From contig CM060733.1 in the NCBI GenBank assembly GCA_030704615.1, positions 31,312,001-31,372,000 of the forward strand: a stretch of 60,000 bases of DNA. The letters run 5' to 3'. The translations under genes and the position numbers were made by a program. Shown piece by piece: positions 53,643-60,000 of the stretch (positions within the stretch are counted from its first letter, which is position 1; each line of letters starts with the position of its first letter). The stretch is from Takakia lepidozioides. Lineage: Eukaryota > Streptophyta > Takakiopsida > Takakiales > Takakiaceae. The notes beneath the pieces were generated by a model, which worked only from the letters and a program-made list of their open reading frames with translations, searched no databases and was not told the origin of the DNA.

Positions 53643-53790
53643 TGTTGGAGATGTCAAGGCTATAGCCCTTGCACCGCACACCGAGGACAGAACTGGACGG
53701 GTAGCTCGGTGGGAGAGGACACCACCGGAATGGGAGATGTTATAGGTTCAATCCCTAGCCCGACCACATGTCAATGGTTTTCCAACATGG
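53643..53790 (+). repeat. 5' LTR (shared part) of the copia derivative
   Basis: TGTTGGAGA...TTTTCCAACA. The last 43 bp (53748-53790) recur at 55759-55801 with two differences. A second LTR-like end TCTCCAACA at 54026 is followed by TAGTATCGGAGC (54027-54038), ten of twelve matches to the initiator-Met primer site, so the original LTR may extend to 54026. Confidence 0.6.
53695..53766 (+). repeat. tRNA-like sequence inside the LTR
   Basis: 72 nt: an acceptor-like GGACGGG pairs with CCCGACC at six of seven positions, a D-arm/A-box TAGCTCGGTGGGAGAGG, and a T-arm/B-box ATAGGTTCAATCCCTAG. The anticodon arm is poor, so this is a tRNA-derived remnant (SINE head or pseudo-tRNA), not a tRNA gene. Its 3' half is also in the 3' LTR. 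Confidence 0.5.
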
Positions 53791-53904
53791 TAATAATAAG
53801 TATGATGCCTCTTGAAGGGAGTGTAACTTAACTTAAACCAATGGTGTCTCTTAACTTAACTGGTGCTAATGGTGTCTCTTCACCACAAGAGCTATGCCTT
53901 CTTG

Positions 53905-54013
53905 TTGAAAGGTGGACACCTTCATGACACACCAGACCATGGTTTGGACCGTGGTTTGAACCCACAACCACATCCAACGTGGTATGTGCCCATTACCACT
54001 GGGCTACATGTTG
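53905..54013 (-). repeat. Second tRNA-like sequence, reverse strand
   Basis: On the minus strand TAGCCCAGTGGTAATGGGC has a perfect GCCC/GGGC D-stem, and TGTGGGTTCAAACCACG has a five-pair T-stem (one G-T). The acceptor stem does not pair. A tRNA-derived repeat is likely. Confidence 0.4.
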
Positions 54014-54334
54014 GTTGTCTCCAACATAGTATCGGAGCTAGGGGAAAGACCTTGGGAATCACATTTTACTAAGTGTTAGAAATCACTAGGAGGATTTATG
54101 TGTATTTGTCTTGGTGTGGAGCCTTGCTCTACCATACTAATATCTATCGAGTTTTTTTTTTTAATCTTGAATCTAGTATAAGCATTGCTCCAGCAAACTG
54201 CTTCTATACTAACCTGCGACTGTTTGGTTGTCGACTAACTTGTGCTACTAACATTGTAAAATCTCCTTGTACACATGCATCACTAACAATAGATTGTTTT
54301 TTTTTTTTTTTTTTTTTTCTTCTTCTTTGTCACA

Positions 54335-55430
54335 ATGACTACTAACGGGAAGAATATAGGATTAGGATTCTCTGAACAAAACAAGCTAGTTGGTAGATCT
54401 AACTATGCTGTATGGAGCTTCAAGGTTAACAATCGTCTGATGATCAGAGATGACATTTCTCATGTTCTTGATTCCAAGTTGAAGTAACTGAGGACAACGA
54501 GGAATTGTTTGAGAAACAACAGAGGAAAGCCTTGTCGTTTATTCGGGACACTGTGTGATAGACTTATCCCCTCAGTGAGTCGTATAGATATCCCCAAGGA
54601 GCTGTGGGATCATCTAGCAAAGGTGTTTCAGGTCAAATCTAACTCTAGAAGGCTCAACATCAGAAATAAATTATCTCTTCTCAAAAAGGATGATGACACT
54701 TCCATGGAATCATTTCTAGGCACAGTCACTGACCTAGTGAATCATCTTGCTTGTTTTGGAGAGATTAGAGATAATGATGTTATTTCAAAGATGGTACTGA
54801 ATGCCCTGCCAGATTCATACGAGTGTTATTACACTCAATCAATCATGATTTCTTACAAAGAAGAATTGCCGGATTTTGAAGAATTTTCTGGGATGCTGTT
54901 GTATAAAGAATCTCGACGAGAGCTCAAGAGCAAGAAGACCAGTGACAAGGATGAGGCACTTTGGGTGAAGTTCAAGAAATTTTAGAAAAAGGAAGGAGTG
55001 GTCACTCACGACTTTTTGCAACAAGAAATCCACATCCTGCTGCAACAGATGTGGCAAGCCCGGCCACTGGGCTCGAAACTGCGCTGTGCCATACGAGAAA
55101 ATCCTAAAGATTCACTCGAAGCAGCAAGCCAACATGATTGACGATGATCAAAGTGATCAAGACGGCTCTGACCCTGAGGATGATGAAATTACCGACTCAG
55201 CTCATATGCTAGAAGTTGCGTTAACTTCCATGGACGTAGGGAAAGAGTCTGACTGGTATGTAGACTCTGGAGCTAATAGACATATCTCTGGGAACAAGTG
55301 CTTGCTACAAAACGTAGTAACACCAGCTCGCACAAACACCGTGAGATCAGTTGGGGGGAGTACATCACAATGTGGCAGATCTGTCAAGGCACCTACAGAA
55401 ATCAGATTTTTGTTAACTCCAAGCACGTAG
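54335..55430 (+). pseudogene. Copia gag, zinc knuckle and protease
   Basis: ATG at 54335 after a long T run. FSEQNKLVGRSNYAVWSFKV is followed by a stop near 54485. The frame from 54509 gives LWDHLAKVFQVKSNSRRLNI and SKMVLNALPDSYECYYTQSI. After a further shift come CNRCGKPGHWARNC and DWYVDSGANRHISGN with an intact DSG protease motif. Frame breaks near 54485 and 54984 prevent a continuous gag-protease. Confidence 0.85.
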
Positions 55431-55775
55431 AGAACATCAGTTATCTTTTATTGCTCCATTTGAAAGCTGAAGGTTGGCAACCAAGGAGACTAGCTGAAGA
55501 ATTGGGCATTTTGGAGGTTGGACCTAATGCTCTATTATGTGATAATCAAAGTAGTGCAAAGATTGCAAAGAATCTAGTTTTTCATGCGAAGACAAAGTAC
55601 ATTGAGATACATCACCATTATATTAGAGAGAAAGTCGAGAGTGGTGAAATTGACATCATCCATGTTCCAACGTAAGACCAGATTGCAGACATACTCACCA
55701 AACCATTCGGCAAAATCAAATTTGAGAAGTTCAGGAAAGATCTTGGAGTTCACAGCTTGGTTCAATCCCTAGCCC
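55431..55775 (+). pseudogene. Copia RNase H end
   Basis: ALLCDNQSSAKIAKNLVFHA, KTKYIEIHHHYIREKVESG and DQIADILTKPFGKIKFEKF are the typical end of copia polyproteins. It joins the protease region at about 55430 with the whole integrase and RT missing. A TAA lies near 55675. Confidence 0.9.
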
Positions 55776-55802
55776 GACCACACGCCAATGGTTTTCCAAC
55801 AA

Positions 55803-56080
55803 AGCTTCATCGCTCAGAGATTTCACACTGCAGATCTCACTGTCGAACCCCTCTGAAATCAAGCATGGCAGTGAAGGCTAGAGGTTTTATCTGCCCAAAA
55901 ACCTCTTCAAAGTGATGCTTGGAAGGCGTCGAGAGAATGCACCCTCATTGCCTAGCCCTGACCAAACAATATCCTGAAGCAGCTTCTACAGCTTGGAGGA
56001 GACACGGCTCGGACTGAATGGAGAGAAGGGCTCCCCAATGTGAGCAATGAAATATTATCGTACCTTGCATGGAGGAATGA
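55803..56080. other. No supportable gene
   Basis: Sequence 3' of the copia derivative; nothing recognised on either strand. Confidence 0.4.
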
Positions 56081-56290
56081 TGGCTTGTCGGAACCTGGAT
56101 GCAGTAGCTTTTATATAGTACCGGTAAACGGCCTCCCTGGACCCTTCGTACCGCCCTCGTGCCCTGAGAGCATATTCAACCGTGTCCTGCCATCGGGCCC
56201 CGCCAAGCTGCTCATGGCGTGGAGTTTGGCCTGAATTTGAGTCTCGGTCTCGTATAGGAGACCGACGAAAGGACGTCCACGGCCCGCCAA
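56068..56290 (+). repeat. Direct repeat upstream of the cyclase, copy 1
   Basis: CTTGCATGGAGGAATGA through TAGCTTTTATATAGTACC, GTAAACGGCCTCCCT and GGCGTGGAGTTTGG matches 57492-57672 in order. It includes a TTTATATAG TATA-like word. Confidence 0.75.
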
Positions 56291-56375
56291 GCTGCTCATG
56301 GGGTGGAGTTTGGCCTGAATTTGAGTCTCGGTCTCGTACAGGAGACCGACGGAAGGACGTCCACGGCCCGCCAAG
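56201..56375 (+). repeat. 84-bp tandem repeat with GGTCTC hairpin
   Basis: CGCCAAGCTG starts at 56201 and 56285, and a partial third unit starts at 56369. Each unit contains CGGTCTCGTA(T/C)AGGAGACCG, a 7-bp stem with a short loop. Confidence 0.85.
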
Positions 56376-57491
56376 GCTCGCGAATTTAAATAACCTCTTT
56401 CATAGTAATTGTGCCATGGAGACGTATAAATGGGACACCACCTAGCGAAGGGGGAGAATAGAATACTACACTTGTCAAGTAGCAAGATTTGACCCCAGAA
56501 TCATTTGGGTGGCACTCGGTGCAATTAACCAACTGAGCTACTGACTGTTGGTCTCATGAGTTAAAAAATGATTTAAACAATCTTCCGGAGGGTATACCAA
56601 TATGTTTGGATTGAATAACTTTAAAATTGACATGAACAACCTTCCGGCAGGTATCCATCAAATAAGACTCAATGATAAGAACAACCTTTTGTAAGGTAAA
56701 ACTATTTATATTCAATCTGAAAATGAGCCATGTTCCTATGAAAGAGATTATTTTCTCCTCTCACAAAAATTTAGGGGCCTGATTTGTGAGCGGCCGCTCT
56801 ATGGTATTTCTGTTTTTAATATGTTTTCCTAAAATATGGGAAGTATAACGCCCATATACAAGTAAAATGTAGTACAAATATAATACTTGTATGGGCGTTG
56901 ATCGTCATGTAGGCCTCATGGCCCATAAATGAAAGGGGGTTAATTTTTCCCCCTCCTCAAGGGCCTGAATTGTGGGCTGTCGCTCCCAAGTTTTCTTTTT
57001 ATAATAATAATAATAATAATAATTTATATCCGGGTTGATAACCGGTTGGTATTTGATTGGAATACCCATCCTATTGATACCCCTCCCCAAACCTCAAATC
57101 ATACTAATATTGAGAACCGACGGATATTAAAATTAAGTGAATCTTGCAATACTATGGAACCGGCTAGTATTGAAAATTTCTTTTCAATACCCGGACCTGG
57201 CTGGTATTAGGAAAAGTAATACCTGCCCAACACTACTCCTAACTCCCCAGTTGGTGAGAAAAACGAGATGTTAGCATCAATAATACTTGTCACTGATTAA
57301 TAACAATCACTTAAGATCATTCCAATAATTCTGTCATATACCATCACTCAATTATGCACTGGCTCACCGATTAATCTTAGTCCACTTTAGTGATTAGAAT
57401 AAGGCTCCATTACTCGCCATTAAATAGAGGATGTATTGGGGCCTTTGACTATACATCTTATCCATATTATATGCTCGTCCTCCCCCCACCG
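56376..57491. other. Non-coding AT-rich stretch
   Basis: Contains a (TAA)n run (about 57000-57022) and repeated CTTCCGG(A/C)(A/G)GGTAT words (56582, 56641). No gene supported. Confidence 0.5.
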
Positions 57492-57690
57492 CCTTGCATG
57501 GAGGAATGACGGCTTGTCGGAACCTGTACGTAGTAGCTTTTATATAGTACCAGTAAACGGCCTCCCTAGATCCTTCGTCCCGCCCTCGCTGCCCTGAGAG
57601 CATCTCCAACGGTGTCTTGCCATCGCCCCGTGCCAAGCTCCACCGCCCTGTGCTCATGGCGTGGAGTTTGGTACAAGAGACCTGGAGAAG
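57492..57690 (+). repeat. Direct repeat upstream of the cyclase, copy 2
   Basis: Copy of 56068-56230, about 85-90% by eye. It lies about 900 bp before the cyclase open frame and contains TTTATATAG. It may be a duplicated promoter segment or part of a transposon. Confidence 0.7.
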
Positions 57691-58556
57691 GACGTCCACC
57701 AAGGTCACACTAAATCTAGAGCCAAGGTGGGCTGGCCAGTCTGCGGATGCACCACACCAGGTTGCACCACACCTGCTATTCCTATCCCAAAAGCAAGATC
57801 GCGACTTCTTCATACCTTTGCGAGACATGCACGCACCAAACTTGCTCCCTAGTGCTTGGGCGTGCACGTGCACAAACATGCAAAAATATGGCGTACCCCT
57901 GACCTTGGCATAGGTCTCTCCGCGCCAAACATAGCGTTGGCGAGTGCGGTGGGTCACGATCCCGGAAACGGCCAGCAAAATCGTGATAGAAATGGCATTG
58001 CGTACTTACCTGCATTTGGGTGCTCTCATGATACCATATACCTAGGCGACACTACTTTGCCCTACAACTACAGGCTAGGGAGGACACCCACGAGAGGCTT
58101 GCCCAGTTATTAGAGTGAAGGGATAACTTTGTTTGGCTGACAAATTTCTCATCCACCAGCTTCACATCAAAATGTCTTTTCATCTGAAAGAACAAAACTT
58201 AGTTCATCCACACCCTGGAGCCTTTCGGGCGCCAAAGATAAGGCGATGTATTCATGCCCATTTGGGCCACGTAGGCGTACCGCCCGGGCGCATTCTGGGG
58301 GGCCTTTTCTATTACATAGAGCACTGCCAAAAAATATTGTTTGTATATATCGTGCGGTTAAAAGCAGAATTCATCGGAGTGCATTCCGAAATGCAGAATG
58401 CACCGGCAGGGAAATATTCTCTTAATTTTTTTGGCATTTCTTTACTCAGGGTGCTCCGCCGTTCCCAAACCCGTCGTCTCCGTACTGCAGCTTAAACTCT
58501 AGCACTTTTGTGAAAATGTGAACTGCTTACTGCAGGGTACGGGAGCATTGGAGTCC

Positions 58557-60000
58557 ATGGATGCAACACAGCTTGATCAGGTCATCAACAATGCCGTTGA
58601 GTGGAGTTTCCGTAAGCAGAATCGAGAGGGCTATTGGGCGGGCCAGGTCGAATCAGGCTGTACAATGGAAGCCGAGTGGATTCTGGCTATGCATTTCCTG
58701 GGCGTTACAGACGACCCAAAGAAAGATGAAGTCGTGCGCTGCATTCGGAGCATGCAAAGAACTGACGGATCCTGGGACACTTATCATCAAGCTCCTGCAG
58801 GTGACCTTAGCACCACCGTCGAGTGTTATGTGGCCTTGAAAGCATCGGGATCGCTACCCAATGAAGCATCCATGGTAGCTGCTCGAAAATGGATTTTTGA
58901 ACATGGTGGACTTCCAGCGACCCGCGTGTTCACGAAAATTTGGTTAGCTTTGTTGGGAGAATGGTCATGGGATGATGTCCCTTGCGTGCCCCCAGAAATA
59001 ATCTTCCTACCACAATACTTCCCGTTCAATCTTTACAACTTCAGCTGCTGGGCAAGGGGAACAATCGTCCCACTGAGCATCCTTTCTGCTCGGCGCCCAG
59101 TACGTCCGCTGCCACTGGACTTTTGTTGTCATGAGCTCCATGAACCAGAGGACATGAAACAACGTCAAAGCAAGAAAACTACTCTTTCAAATCTCACCAG
59201 ACATGTCTGTGAAAGTTTATTCCTCTACTTCGACAAGTTCCTCATATGGTATGGTAAGAGCCGTTTCAAGCCTGGCCGTGAGGTGGCCATCGCATGCTGC
59301 TTGGCCTGGATCCTCAGGCGACAAGATTCTGACGGAACTTGGTGTGGTGTACAACCTCCTTGGGTGTACTCGTTGATGGCGTTGAGCTGTGAGGGATTTG
59401 GCCTGGATCACCCAGCCGTCCGCAGCGGCATCCGGGCTTTTGATGCCCCTTTCGCGGTAGAGACCACGCGCGGCACCTACACCCCACCCTGCACGTCAGT
59501 CATTTGGGACACTTTGCTGATGCAACTAAGTTTGCTAGATTGTGGGATCGATTTTAAGGATCCCAAACTCGCACTCTCTCTCAGGTACATCCTCGATAAA
59601 CAAGTGTTGGTGAAAGGTGATTGGTGCGTCAAGGTGCCAGATGCATTGCCAGGGGGTTGGTGTTTCCAGTTTGAAAACGCATTCTATCCGGACGTAGACG
59701 ATACAGCGGTTGCGATAATCGTGCTGGGCACTGCGGCCTCCTACCCTGACGTGAAACGGGTAACGATGGCCTTGGAGCGGGCTCTTGGTTGGATCACTGG
59801 CATGGTGTGTAGCAACGGTGCATGGGCCGCGTTCGACAAAGACAACATCAACCAGTTGCTATGCATGCTCCCATTCTGCGATTTCGGGGAGGTTCTTGAC
59901 CCGCCGTCAGTGGACGTGACGGCGCATGTTGTGCAAGCTCTTGGTATGTTGGGACGCACCATGAAGGACCCCTTGGTTGCCGGTGCTGTGAAATACATCC
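58557..60000 (+). CDS. Squalene-hopene-cyclase-type triterpene cyclase, runs off the window
   Basis: 481 intron-free codons to the window edge, out of about 630-700 expected. ATG at 58557 starts QLDQVINNAVEWSFRKQN; an acceptor-like TACTGCAG lies 21 bases upstream and the frame is open between, so a short upstream exon is possible. Family marks: GYWAGQVES and TMEAEW at the N-terminus, QW-type motifs (RTDGSWDTY, SDGTWCGVQPPW, LPGGWCFQF) and the catalytic acid motif DVDD at 59691-59702. DVDD falls at residue 379, close to its place in bacterial squalene-hopene cyclases (about 374-377), which supports this start. DxDD (not DCTAE) marks the squalene-cyclising class, which protonates squalene and folds it to hopanoid-like pentacycles. 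The final product cannot be told from this part. Divergent to the P450 about 7 kb away. Confidence 0.9.
   Translation, partial: MDATQLDQVINNAVEWSFRKQNREGYWAGQVESGCTMEAEWILAMHFLGVTDDPKKDEVVRCIRSMQRTDGSWDTYHQAPAGDLSTTVECYVALKASGSLPNEASMVAARKWIFEHGGLPATRVFTKIWLALLGEWSWDDVPCVPPEIIFLPQYFPFNLYNFSCWARGTIVPLSILSARRPVRPLPLDFCCHELHEPEDMKQRQSKKTTLSNLTRHVCESLFLYFDKFLIWYGKSRFKPGREVAIACCLAWILRRQDSDGTWCGVQPPWVYSLMALSCEGFGLDHPAVRSGIRAFDAPFAVETTRGTYTPPCTSVIWDTLLMQLSLLDCGIDFKDPKLALSLRYILDKQVLVKGDWCVKVPDALPGGWCFQFENAFYPDVDDTAVAIIVLGTAASYPDVKRVTMALERALGWITGMVCSNGAWAAFDKDNINQLLCMLPFCDFGEVLDPPSVDVTAHVVQALGMLGRTMKDPLVAGAVKYI

Larger units (their letters stand above)
53643..55801 (+). mobile_element. Ty1/copia deletion derivative with AAGCT target-site duplication
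   Basis: Ends are TGTTGGAGA (53643) and TTTTCCAACA (55801), flanked by the identical 5-mer AAGCT (53638-53642 and 55802-55806). It contains gag, a CCHC knuckle and protease, then jumps directly to the last part of RNase H; integrase and RT are absent. This is a non-autonomous, internally deleted copy. The target-site duplication shows that it inserted as this unit or was deleted afterwards in place. Confidence 0.8.

Noticed and set aside
53695-53766. Functional tRNA gene
   Set aside because: The anticodon stem does not pair well, the acceptor has a mismatch, and the sequence is part of an LTR.
58557-60000. Bacterial contamination for the hopene-type cyclase
   Set aside because: It is contiguous with copia sequence and a spliced plant-type P450, and such cyclases are known in ferns and mosses.
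1-60000. rRNA genes, riboswitches and bacterial-type operons
   Set aside because: None seen; context is nuclear plant DNA.

Overview
The window looks like nuclear DNA of a plant or close plant relative (streptophyte), most likely a non-seed plant. Genes are split by GT-AG introns, there is a plant-type CYP85-clan P450 with about nine exons, and most of the sequence is nested, decayed LTR retrotransposons (Ty3/gypsy, Ty1/copia and gag-only derivatives) plus LINE pieces. A squalene-hopene-cyclase-type enzyme at the right end fits ferns or mosses, which are known to carry such cyclases. I cannot name the species. A run of exactly 500 N (32558-33057) is a scaffold gap, so order across it is not proven.

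Left part, 1-13485. It opens with the 3' half of an LTR element carrying an unrecognised coiled-coil protein. This is nested in a Ty3 pol fragment, which is itself cut by a further repeat starting at 3269. Then come two tandem minus-strand copies of one multi-exon gene family (A, 4928-10785; B, 11452-13485). In A, a ParB-like domain (DGNHRLLAW) is followed by a methyltransferase-like domain in beta-class order, with a DPPY-like motif (DIPDG) before the SAM-binding motif I (LDLTCGTG). Both copies carry frameshifts or stops. A third, badly decayed copy lies at about 46.1-46.4 kb. Introns and flanks of the family contain hairpin-rich tandem arrays built around TTCGGCGCCGAA.

Middle part, 13486-46100. 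A gag-only LTR element (13486-18895) truncates gene B. It is followed by an unrecognised two-ORF minus-strand locus with a second 95-bp hairpin array, then a frameshifted Ty3 element (about 20.4-28.2 kb, leader ORF, gag, protease, RT, RNase H, integrase). Next comes a degraded homologue of the first coiled-coil protein, the gap, an inverted-repeat region and opposing LINE 3' ends. An unrecognised minus-strand multi-exon gene (40742-42059) and a minus-strand copia element (42917-45784) complete this part.

Right part, 46100-60000. The reconstructable P450 gene runs on the minus strand (47294-51400). A small exon with a signal-peptide-like start follows, then a copia deletion derivative with a clear AAGCT target-site duplication (53643-55801) and duplicated promoter-like segments. 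The cyclase gene (58557 to beyond 60000) runs on the plus strand. The P450 and cyclase are the only two clearly intact host-type genes. They are divergent and about 7 kb apart, so a small triterpenoid (hopanoid-like) biosynthetic cluster is a reasonable hypothesis: the cyclase would make the scaffold and the P450 would oxidise it.
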